A DNA stretch of 5,385 nt from JAWLFI01 sp041685645 (GTDB taxonomy: Bacteria; Bacteroidota; Bacteroidia; Chitinophagales; Saprospiraceae): positions 1 through 5,385 of the forward strand of contig JAWLFI010000168.1 of assembly GCA_041685645.1 (NCBI GenBank). The letters are read 5' to 3'. The notes under the pieces are model-generated. The model worked only from the letters and a program-made list of their open reading frames with translations, was not told the origin of the DNA and ran no database searches. Positions 1 through 5,385 of this stretch are shown in pieces. Each line of letters opens with the position of its first letter. Within the stretch, counting starts at the first letter, position 1. A program made the position numbers and the translations under genes.

Positions 1-1746
1 AAATTGTATGAGAAAAAGTCCTCGACGAATCGGCTGACTCTGGCTGCCATTCAGGGCAATGTGCGCGGCACGAAGAAGGGCGTCATCTTTGATTTTGGCG
101 ATGTATTACCCCGGGGGACGATGTATTATGGATTCATAGCCAAAGGGGATTCTAAACATCCTCAACCCGTATTTTTTAAGAAAACGGCGAAAATAAGAGA
201 GGGGAAGGTAGAAATCCCCATCGCTGAAATGAAAGGGAAATACGATATGATCGGTTGGGAAGAGGCCGGAAAGGGCTTGCTGGGCTATCGGATCATGGAT
301 GAGCAGGGTCGGCTAATATACGATGGGCGGGTCAATTTCTCCGGAAGGGGACCTTTCTCTATTGCACCAACTCTGATAGAGGGGCCGGTTGTGGATCAAA
401 TCGAGCCGGATCAATTGGTCATCTCTTTTCAAACCCTGCCCCCCGCCCCTGCTGCTGTGCATGTGGATGGACGCGTATTTGAGAGTGAGTTGGGTATCTT
501 TCACGAAATCAAAATCGACGGACTCGGGGCAAATCAATCCTATGATTATGCCGTGGTGTATGGTGATGATACCACGCAGAATTATTCGTTTCTGACAGCT
601 CCCCGAGCAGGATCTCGATCTGATTTTACTTTTGCCTATGCCAGTGACTCCCGCAGTGGTCAGGGCGGTGGCGAACGCGATGTGTACGGAGCGAATTTTT
701 ACATCATGAAAAAAATCATGGCTCTGGCCATGCAACAGAAAGTGGCGTTTATGCAGTTTTCGGGGGATTTGATCAATGGATATTCGGATTCTCCCGGGGA
801 AACGGAATTGCAGTATGCGAATTGGAAGCGAGCGGTAGAACCCTTCACGCATTATCTTCCGATCTATGAGGCGATGGGTAATCACGAGGCGCTCACCAGA
901 AAATTTGACCGGAAGACAGGCCGGAGTATTGCCGTGGATCGCTTTCCCTATGCAACGGAATCTGCTGAAGCCGTATTTGCGAGAAATTTTTCAAATCCTA
1001 CGAATGGCCTGAAGAGCGAAGATGGAGCAGCATACGATCCCAATCCGGATGCGGAGGACTTTCCCTCTTATGAGGAAAATGTATTCTTCTACACTTATGA
1101 TAATGTGGCGATGGTGGTGCTGAATTCGGATTATTTTTACTCACCAACGACGAGTTACATTCCCTGGATGGGGGGAGGTGTGCATGGGTATATCATGGAT
1201 CGGCAGATGGAGTGGTTTGAAGAAACGATGAACTCGCTGGAGGCAGAGGACGAAATCGACCACATTTTCGTGTCTCTCCACACGCCGTTTTTTCCGAACG
1301 GGGGCCATGTGCACGATGATATGTGGTATCACGGGAATAATGACATTCGGCCTTTTGTCAACGGTGAGCCCCTGCGCAAGGGAATCATAGAACGACGAGA
1401 CGAACTGCTCGAAGTCATTGTCAATCAGTCGGAAAAGGCCCTGGCTATTCTGACGGGCGATGAACACAACTTTGCCGTCACAAGGGTGAGTCCCGACATG
1501 CCGAGGTATCCGGAATCCTATGCCGAAGAGACCATAGAATTGGGACGAACCGTTTTCCAAATCAACAATGGCGCGGCGGGTGCGCCATATTACTCTCAGG
1601 AGCAGACGCCCTGGTCGGATTGGGTGGAGGGATTTACCACGCAAAATGCACTGGTTCTCATCCACGTAAGTGGTGATTCGGTGACTATGGAGGTCCTAAA
1701 TCCCGACACACTGGAAGAAATCTATTCCCTCCGGTTGAGAGAATGA
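1..1746 (+). CDS. Calcineurin-like metallophosphoesterase with purple-acid-phosphatase-like N-terminal domain (5' partial)
   Basis: Probable metal-dependent phosphoesterase; the substrate cannot be told from sequence. Residues are numbered with the TTG at position 4 as residue 1. The frame is open to the left edge and no signal peptide is visible, so the true start probably lies upstream and the protein is N-terminally truncated here. Residues about 15-125 are beta-rich and unassigned. Residues about 130-200 resemble the fibronectin-III-like N-terminal domain of purple acid phosphatases, ending in FLTAP. The catalytic domain follows: D215-S-R217, G254-D255-L-I-N258, G292-N-H-E295, L373-N-S-D376, H426 in SLHTP and G485-D-E-H488. 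These follow the order of the calcineurin-like motifs, but the usual DxH and GHxH appear as DSR and GDEH. A long insert of about 130 residues separates GNHE from the SLHTP histidine. The C-terminus (about 536-580) is a short beta region; I see no obvious type IX secretion sorting domain. An exported location is likely for this family but not shown. A terminator hairpin starts 47 nt after the stop codon. Confidence 0.87.
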   Translation, partial: KLYEKKSSTNRLTLAAIQGNVRGTKKGVIFDFGDVLPRGTMYYGFIAKGDSKHPQPVFFKKTAKIREGKVEIPIAEMKGKYDMIGWEEAGKGLLGYRIMDEQGRLIYDGRVNFSGRGPFSIAPTLIEGPVVDQIEPDQLVISFQTLPPAPAAVHVDGRVFESELGIFHEIKIDGLGANQSYDYAVVYGDDTTQNYSFLTAPRAGSRSDFTFAYASDSRSGQGGGERDVYGANFYIMKKIMALAMQQKVAFMQFSGDLINGYSDSPGETELQYANWKRAVEPFTHYLPIYEAMGNHEALTRKFDRKTGRSIAVDRFPYATESAEAVFARNFSNPTNGLKSEDGAAYDPNPDAEDFPSYEENVFFYTYDNVAMVVLNSDYFYSPTTSYIPWMGGGVHGYIMDRQMEWFEETMNSLEAEDEIDHIFVSLHTPFFPNGGHVHDDMWYHGNNDIRPFVNGEPLRKGIIERRDELLEVIVNQSEKALAILTGDEHNFAVTRVSPDMPRYPESYAEETIELGRTVFQINNGAAGAPYYSQEQTPWSDWVEGFTTQNALVLIHVSGDSVTMEVLNPDTLEEIYSLRLRE

Positions 1747-1786
1747 AAATAAATGAGAAAGCAGCGGCTCCTCTATACTCAAGCAT

Positions 1787-1818
1787 AAAAAAAGGCGCGG
1801 AAATTCCGCGCCTTTTTT
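1787..1818. terminator. Bidirectional intrinsic terminator between convergent genes
   Basis: A perfect 7-bp stem, GGCGCGG (1794-1800) with CCGCGCC (1806-1812), encloses the loop AAATT; the inner AA/TT could extend the pairing. Six T residues follow on the plus strand (1813-1818). Seven A residues precede the stem (1787-1793) and become a U tract on the minus-strand transcript. The hairpin can therefore end both the phosphoesterase transcript (stop 47 nt upstream) and the aroK-trxB-fbaA transcript (stop 30 nt upstream on the other strand). Confidence 0.9.
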
Positions 1819-1842
1819 AAGTGTACTCTCTTTGCCTTTACA

Positions 1843-2916
1843 TCATGCGTTTCGATTCAGGCAGTTGAGATCTTCAAAAGCCAATTTTAGGCGATCGACA
1901 AAAGACTCTTCTGCAAAACGCAACCATTTTCTCGGGTCGTAGTACTTTTTATTGGGTACATCATCTCCTTCCGGATTTCCGACCTGATGCTGTAAATAGT
2001 CCTTATTGGTATCAAAATAGTCGCGCACTCCGGAAGCAAAGGCCCATTGCATATCTGTATCGATATTCATTTTGATAGCACCATAGCCAATAGCTTCGCG
2101 AATATCTTCTCGCGATGAGCCGGAACCTCCGTGAAATACATAGCGAAGGGGTTGTGGTCCGGTGTTAAACTTTTCTTCTACAAATTCCTGAGATTTTTTC
2201 AGAATGATGGGCTGCAAATCGACATTGCCCGGCTTGTACACACCGTGAACATTGCCAAAGGCTGCGGCGATAGTAAATCGCGGACTTACTTCGCTCAACT
2301 TTTCATAAGCATAAGCCACCTCTTCCGGTTGGGTGTATAGCTTAGAATTGTCGATATCTGTATTATCTACACCATCTTCTTCTCCACCGGTAACACCCAG
2401 CTCAATTTCAAGCGTCATTCCCATTTTATCCATGCGTTTGAGATACTCTACACAAGTAGCGATATTCTCCTCCACGGGCTCTTCTGACAAGTCTAGCATA
2501 TGTGAACTGTACAGTGGATATCCCCGCTCTTTGTAAAACTTCTCTCCCGCATCTAACAATCCGTCCACCCACGAAATGATTTTCCGCGCACAGTGATCGG
2601 TGTGCAGGATGACGGGAACACCGTAGGCTTTTGCCATGGCGTGGACGTGCATCGCCCCGGACACTCCGCCCCAAACAGACGCGTTCTGTCCTTCATTACT
2701 GAGTCCTTTACCGGCAAAAAAAGCAGCTCCACTGCCCGAAAATTGAATAATTACGGGAGAATTCACTTCCCGGGCGGTTTCTAATACCGCATTCACGGTA
2801 TTTGTACCTACGACATTGACCGCCGGAATGGCATAATCATTCTCGTTGGCATCATTAAATACTTCAGTTACTTCATCTCCATGGAGCACGCCGGCTCTAA
2901 ATTTTGATTGGCCCAT
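1843..2916 (-). CDS. fbaA: Class II fructose-bisphosphate aldolase (FbaA type, class IIA)
   Basis: Cytoplasmic zinc-dependent aldolase that reversibly splits fructose 1,6-bisphosphate into dihydroxyacetone phosphate and glyceraldehyde 3-phosphate, in glycolysis and gluconeogenesis. The 357-residue length is almost that of E. coli FbaA (359), and long stretches match the E. coli protein as I remember it. Visible elements: HTDHC with catalytic D107 and zinc ligand H108; LEIELG with E170 and E172; GGEEDGVDN at 178-185; GNVHGVYKPGN with H224; FHGGSGS with H262 and the phosphate-binding glycine/serine loop; and NIDTD at 284-288. Numbering is offset by two from E. coli. The C-terminal NKKYYDPR (322-329) is also typical. 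The ATG lies only 10 nt after the trxB stop, with no clear Shine-Dalgarno sequence and no promoter box, so it is probably co-transcribed with trxB and last in the operon. All key residues are intact. Confidence 0.97.
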   Translation of the reverse strand: MGQSKFRAGVLHGDEVTEVFNDANENDYAIPAVNVVGTNTVNAVLETAREVNSPVIIQFSGSGAAFFAGKGLSNEGQNASVWGGVSGAMHVHAMAKAYGVPVILHTDHCARKIISWVDGLLDAGEKFYKERGYPLYSSHMLDLSEEPVEENIATCVEYLKRMDKMGMTLEIELGVTGGEEDGVDNTDIDNSKLYTQPEEVAYAYEKLSEVSPRFTIAAAFGNVHGVYKPGNVDLQPIILKKSQEFVEEKFNTGPQPLRYVFHGGSGSSREDIREAIGYGAIKMNIDTDMQWAFASGVRDYFDTNKDYLQHQVGNPEGDDVPNKKYYDPRKWLRFAEESFVDRLKLAFEDLNCLNRNA

Positions 2917-2926
2917 AATTCAGGTT

Positions 2927-3865
2927 TTATATAATTTCGTGTTCAGTCAAATATCGCTCGGCATCTAAGGCAGCCATACAGCCCGTACCCGCAGCCGTTA
3001 CCGCCTGCCGATACACTTTATCGTGAGCATCCCCACTGACAAATACACCGGGGATTTCAGTCCTGGATGTGCCTGGTACTTCCACATCAATATATCCCAC
3101 CTCATCCATGGGCAGCCAGTCCTTAAATATGTCTGTATTGGGCTTGTGTCCAATCGCGACAAAAAATCCTTTGATTGGAATCTCGGTTCTCTCCTGTGTT
3201 TTGTTATTAAATACTCGCACACCCGTGACCTCATCTTCACCCAAAATCTCCTCTGTCTCAGTATTCCAGTGGACGATAATATTCTCTTGCTTCATCATGC
3301 GGTCCTGCATGATCTGAGAAGCTCTCATTTCATCTTTTCTAATGAAAACGTGTACTTTCGGGCACAACTTGGAGAGATAGATAGATTCTTCTGCTGCCGT
3401 ATCACCGCCACCAACTACGGCCACATCCATCCCCTTGTAAAAGAAGCCATCACAAACGGCACAAGCAGACACGCCTTTATTGGCCAGCCGCTGTTCTGAC
3501 TCCAGGCCAAGCCACTTCGCTGAAGCGCCAGTGGCAATTACTACGGAGTGGGCCTGATGAGATGTACCATCTTCGGTGATCACGGTGTGAACCGAGCCGG
3601 AAAAATTGACTTCCGTCACCTTTTGATAGACGATTTGCGTCCCAAACCGCTCGGCTTGCTTCTTGAAATCTTCCATCATTTGTGGACCCATCACGCCCTC
3701 AGGGTATCCCGGATAATTCTCAACATCCGTGGTGATCATCAATTGTCCACCGGGTTCTTGTCCGGTAAACATCAGGGGATCCATATTTGCTCTGGCAGCG
3801 TAAATTGCTGCAGTGTATCCGGCTGGGCCGGATCCAATAATGATGCACTTATGTGTTATTGCCAT
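2927..3865 (-). CDS. trxB: Thioredoxin-disulfide reductase (NADPH, FAD)
   Basis: Low-molecular-weight flavoprotein that passes electrons from NADPH through FAD and a redox disulfide to thioredoxin in the cytoplasm. The 312-residue length is normal. Seen in order: the FAD-binding dinucleotide fold GSGPAGYTAA (11-20); PGGQL (38-42); ATGA (111-114); the redox-active motif C135-A-V-C138-D; the NADPH-binding GGGDTAAEE (152-160); IRKDEMRAS (175-183), which stands where E. coli has HRR and keeps arginines R176 and R181; and the C-terminal FAD motif GDAHD followed by YRQAVTAAGTGC (278-296). CAVC replaces the more familiar CATC, a common tolerated change. The start ATG follows an A/T-rich leader, AATAAATAGA, typical of Bacteroidota starts. 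It sits 30 nt downstream of aroK and 10 nt upstream of fbaA. A possible promoter overlaps the aroK stop. The similar alkyl hydroperoxide reductase AhpF is excluded by the absence of its N-terminal extension; ferredoxin-NADP reductase types lack the CxxC. Confidence 0.96.
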   Translation of the reverse strand: MAITHKCIIIGSGPAGYTAAIYAARANMDPLMFTGQEPGGQLMITTDVENYPGYPEGVMGPQMMEDFKKQAERFGTQIVYQKVTEVNFSGSVHTVITEDGTSHQAHSVVIATGASAKWLGLESEQRLANKGVSACAVCDGFFYKGMDVAVVGGGDTAAEESIYLSKLCPKVHVFIRKDEMRASQIMQDRMMKQENIIVHWNTETEEILGEDEVTGVRVFNNKTQERTEIPIKGFFVAIGHKPNTDIFKDWLPMDEVGYIDVEVPGTSRTEIPGVFVSGDAHDKVYRQAVTAAGTGCMAALDAERYLTEHEII

Positions 3866-3890
3866 TCTATTTATTTTGAATTCAAAAATA

Positions 3891-3924
3891 CAAATTTATG
3901 GGCGGCTTCCATGATTCTCCCACA
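3891..3924 (-). promoter_or_regulatory. Possible internal promoter for trxB-fbaA
   Basis: On the minus strand TAAATTTG (3898-3891) matches the Bacteroidota -7 consensus TAnnTTTG. It is the same octamer as in the aroK promoter. A TGTG (3924-3921) lies exactly 22 nt upstream, one base off the TTTG -33 element and at the same spacing as in the aroK promoter. The -7 box overlaps the aroK stop codon and ends 25 nt before the trxB ATG. A second looser match, TATTTTTG, occurs at 3890-3883. The region is A/T-rich, so chance matches are possible. Confidence 0.4.
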
Positions 3925-4450
3925 CTTTTATCATATCATCCACCACCGCTTCTTTCGACCTTCCATCAGTGACAATGACAGCATCTGCCATGCTGTAACC
4001 CTCTTTCCTCTGATCGTACAACAGCTCCAATTTATCATCATCCCAAAGGGGCCGACCTTGAATATCAACTCGGCCTCGTGAAAATTGTTTTGGATCCTTC
4101 ATACAAATCAACGGCCCTTCCGATCGAATAAAAACTTGGTTTTCACGCGCTATCAAACTACCGCCACCCAGAGCAATAACAGCAGGCCGGGGAACCTGAG
4201 TTACGATATGCCGAAGCATTTTATTTTCGTAAGAGCGAAACAGCCGTTCCCCTCCACGCTCAAAAATGGCAGCTATAGACAGCTTGTATTCCTTTTCAAT
4301 GCAGGCGTCAACATCCCATGAACTCAGCTGCAAAGCGCGAGCCAGTTGCCGAGCCCAATAGCTTTTGCCCACGCCCATAAATCCCGTGATAAACAAACAA
4401 CTGCCGGGATTGATGCCCTCTTTTGACTTCATTTTTCTAGCTTCATTCAT
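3896..4450 (-). CDS. aroK: Shikimate kinase
   Basis: Cytoplasmic P-loop kinase that phosphorylates shikimate at the 3-hydroxyl with ATP, the fifth step of the shikimate pathway to chorismate and aromatic amino acids. Visible elements: Walker A GFMGVGKS (23-30); the D46-V-D48 pair, where the second Asp corresponds to the shikimate-binding residue; GGERLFR with R72 at the place of the family's shikimate-binding arginine; the central GGG loop (95-97); the LID region with GRPL (R133); and R148 followed by Y152 and AD (155-156). The 184-residue length is slightly above the usual 165-175 because of a short N-terminal extension. An in-frame ATG at 4430-4432 (M7) is an alternative start. I prefer 4450 because the promoter -7 box lies 18 nt upstream of it. 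It appears first in the operon with trxB and fbaA. I use aroK generically; aroK and aroL paralogues cannot be separated here. Confidence 0.93.
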   Translation of the reverse strand: MNEARKMKSKEGINPGSCLFITGFMGVGKSYWARQLARALQLSSWDVDACIEKEYKLSIAAIFERGGERLFRSYENKMLRHIVTQVPRPAVIALGGGSLIARENQVFIRSEGPLICMKDPKQFSRGRVDIQGRPLWDDDKLELLYDQRKEGYSMADAVIVTDGRSKEAVVDDMIKVWENHGSRP

Positions 4451-4468
4451 TGAGATAGCACTTTACAA

Positions 4469-4502
4469 CAAATTTACGACCCAATATCTGAGACCTTACA
4501 AA
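4469..4502 (-). promoter_or_regulatory. Bacteroidota-type promoter for the aroK-trxB-fbaA operon
   Basis: On the minus strand TTTG (4502-4499) is followed after 22 nt by TAAATTTG (4476-4469). Both elements match the primary-sigma consensus of Bacteroidota (TTTG, or core TTG, at -33 and TAnnTTTG at -7). The box ends 18 nt before the aroK ATG, so the predicted 5' leader is only about a dozen nucleotides. Confidence 0.65.
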
Positions 4503-4628
4503 TTGAAGGAGGATCAAAGATCGGGCTTCTCCACTCAAAAAAGGAACATTTCCTACCCTCAAACCGTTACTAGGATAAATATATAAAGGCTCAGGTCGAA
4601 CTAAAAAGAATTATAGGCTTTAGATTTA

Positions 4629-4665
4629 TTGACTAAAAAAGAACTTATATTTTTCTTTACCTTTG
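4629..4665 (+). promoter_or_regulatory. Bacteroidota-type promoter for the DUF1573-yajC unit
   Basis: TACCTTTG (4658-4665) is an exact match to the -7 consensus TAnnTTTG and ends 18 nt before the ATG at 4684. A TTGAC (TTG at 4629-4631) could be the -33 element, but its 26-nt spacing is a little longer than the usual range of about 17-23, and no closer TTG exists. The -7 box is therefore the stronger evidence. Confidence 0.6.
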
Positions 4666-4683
4666 TCAAAATTGCAATCCAGT

Positions 4684-5169
4684 ATGAAACTTTTCGGAAT
4701 TTGTATTCTTCTTTCTTTTGCCCTCCTCTCCTGTTCTGATGGATCAGAGACAGTGGACAAGCAGAAAACCTCAGCATTGGATGAATTCATTAGAATTCCC
4801 ACCAATGAAGATGGAGAAGTAGATACGAGTCAAACGGCGAAGATTACCTTCCATGAGGATCACTTTAAATACGATACGATTCAAGCGGGTGAAGTCGTAG
4901 AACACCGCTTTACCTTTACAAATACAGGAAATCAGTCATTGTATATCTCTAATGTCAAATCCAGTTGTGGTTGCACTGTTGCAGATTATCCGGATTCGCC
5001 CGTTCCGCCCGGAGAGAGTGGAACTATTTTGAGTACCTTTGATTCAAAGGATAAGGAGGGACCTCAAATCAACGAGATTTCCGTTACTGCCAATACCTAT
5101 CCGCAAAGAACTAAAGTCACCCTGTCGGGCGTCGTTATACCGAGTGATCAAAAAACAGAAAACAAATAA
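4684..5169 (+). CDS. DUF1573 family lipoprotein
   Basis: Predicted lipid-anchored envelope protein of 161 residues; its molecular function is not known. Residues 1-16 form a lipoprotein signal peptide: K2, a hydrophobic core from about 3 to 15, and the lipobox L14-L-S-C17, so C17 would become the lipidated N-terminus. A hydrophilic linker (18-50) leads into a DUF1573 immunoglobulin-like domain (about 53-152). This domain shows the hallmark FxFTNTGN (76-83), SNVKSSCGCT (89-98, with C95 and C97), the PVPPGESG turn (106-113) and a closing LSGVV beta strand (147-151). The frame is also open from a TTG at 4663, but that codon lies inside the promoter -7 box and would place extra polar residues before the signal peptide, so ATG 4684 is chosen. 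The sequence after the lipid cysteine, S-D-G-S-E, loosely resembles the acidic surface-export signals of Bacteroidota lipoproteins; this is suggestive only. yajC begins 12 nt downstream, so co-transcription is likely. Confidence 0.9.
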   Translation: MKLFGICILLSFALLSCSDGSETVDKQKTSALDEFIRIPTNEDGEVDTSQTAKITFHEDHFKYDTIQAGEVVEHRFTFTNTGNQSLYISNVKSSCGCTVADYPDSPVPPGESGTILSTFDSKDKEGPQINEISVTANTYPQRTKVTLSGVVIPSDQKTENK

Positions 5170-5181
5170 TATTATAACGCT

Positions 5182-5385
5182 ATGATGGAATTTTTACAAG
5201 GATCCTGGCCTCTTTTAGTGGCCATCCCTATTTTTTACTTGTTTATCATTAGACCTCAGGTAAAAAAGCAGAAAAATCAGGCTAAGTTTGAAGACAGTCT
5301 GGAAAAAGGGCAAGAAGTGGTTACCAGCAGTGGCATTATCGGTCGAATCAACAAGATAGAAGACCATGTCGTACACATTCAAGCT
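5182..5385 (+). CDS. yajC: Preprotein translocase subunit YajC (3' partial)
   Basis: Small inner-membrane protein that associates with SecDF and the SecYEG translocon. The first 68 residues are present and the gene is cut by the right edge; YajC proteins are usually about 85-115 residues. A short N-terminus is followed by one membrane segment (about 9-23), then the family-typical IIRPQ (22-26), a basic stretch KKQKNQAK, and the cytoplasmic start SLEKGQEVVTSSGIIGRI (39-56), matching the characteristic KxGDxVVTxGGIxGxV pattern. The start is a tandem ATG-ATG at 5182 and 5185; either could be used. No Shine-Dalgarno sequence is visible and the leader is A/T-rich. It follows the DUF1573 gene by 12 nt with no promoter box in between, so it probably shares that gene's promoter. 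Confidence 0.93.
   Translation, partial: MMEFLQGSWPLLVAIPIFYLFIIRPQVKKQKNQAKFEDSLEKGQEVVTSSGIIGRINKIEDHVVHIQA

Larger units (their letters stand above)
4451..4683. other. Divergent intergenic region between aroK and the DUF1573 gene
   Basis: A non-coding stretch of 233 nt separates the two divergent transcription units. It carries a promoter near each edge (minus strand at 4469-4502, plus strand at 4629-4665). Between them, about 4503-4628, I see no convincing gene, RNA or terminator. The only structure noticed is a small inverted repeat, AGGAA-CAT-TTCCT (4542-4554), too weak to assign. Confidence 0.7.

Noticed and set aside
313..885. 190-codon open frame on the minus strand inside the phosphoesterase gene
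   Set aside because: It lies antisense to a well-supported gene with intact motifs, and its translation has no recognisable domain.
1141..1665. 174-codon minus-strand open frame inside the phosphoesterase gene
   Set aside because: Antisense shadow over the catalytic region; the translation is rich in R, H and P without any family pattern.
1753..1788. 11-codon ATG frame just before the terminator
   Set aside because: Far too short, with no start signal or recognised peptide; expected by chance.
3023..3499. 158-codon plus-strand open frame inside trxB
   Set aside because: Antisense to an unambiguous trxB; no promoter or domain.
3548..4081. 177-codon plus-strand open frame spanning the trxB/aroK junction
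   Set aside because: Overlaps two clear genes on the other strand and encodes a low-complexity H/I-rich sequence without a family pattern.
4504..4514. GAAGGAGGA sequence resembling a ribosome binding site
   Set aside because: No start codon with an open frame follows at a suitable distance, and starts in this window do not use Shine-Dalgarno sequences.
4542..4554. Inverted repeat AGGAA-CAT-TTCCT as a possible operator
   Set aside because: Only five base pairs per arm and a single copy; such repeats are common by chance in A/T-rich spacers.
4365..4586. 73-codon plus-strand frame from the aroK 5' end into the intergenic region
   Set aside because: It is antisense to the aroK start and crosses its promoter; no start signal or domain supports it.
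4663..4683. TTG start for the DUF1573 lipoprotein, seven codons upstream
   Set aside because: The codon lies within the TACCTTTG promoter box; the ATG at 4684 gives a clean lipoprotein signal peptide.

Overview
The window looks like chromosomal housekeeping DNA from a member of the Bacteroidota. Three lines of evidence support this. The promoter-like boxes match the Bacteroidota -7 consensus TAnnTTTG. The starts lack clear Shine-Dalgarno sequences and are preceded by A/T-rich leaders. A DUF1573 lipoprotein sits directly upstream of yajC, an order I recall as common in this phylum. The sequence alone does not allow a finer placement. I see no mobile element, CRISPR array, tRNA, rRNA or sign of recent transfer.

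Layout. (1) Positions 1-1746 (+): the 3' part of a large calcineurin-like metallophosphoesterase with a purple-acid-phosphatase-like N-terminal beta domain; its 5' end lies outside the window. (2) Positions 1787-1818: a strong hairpin with A and T tracts on its two sides, which can terminate both convergent units. (3) Positions 4450-1843 (-): a probable operon of aroK (shikimate kinase), trxB (thioredoxin reductase) and fbaA (class II fructose-bisphosphate aldolase), transcribed in that order, with a promoter in front of aroK and a possible internal one in front of trxB. (4) Positions 4451-4683: a divergent intergenic region with a promoter facing each way. (5) Positions 4684-5385 (+): a DUF1573 lipoprotein followed closely by yajC, which runs off the right edge.

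The minus-strand unit combines central carbon metabolism (aldolase), aromatic amino acid biosynthesis (shikimate kinase) and thiol redox (thioredoxin reductase). No single pathway links the three, so the grouping is probably shared housekeeping expression. The plus-strand pair on the right belongs to the cell envelope: a lipid-anchored DUF1573 protein and the Sec-associated membrane protein YajC.

I did not find evidence for a previously undescribed system. The points most worth a second look are the altered metal-ligand motifs of the phosphoesterase, the shared bidirectional terminator, and the matching geometry of the two divergent promoters, each with exactly 18 nt between the -7 box and the ATG.
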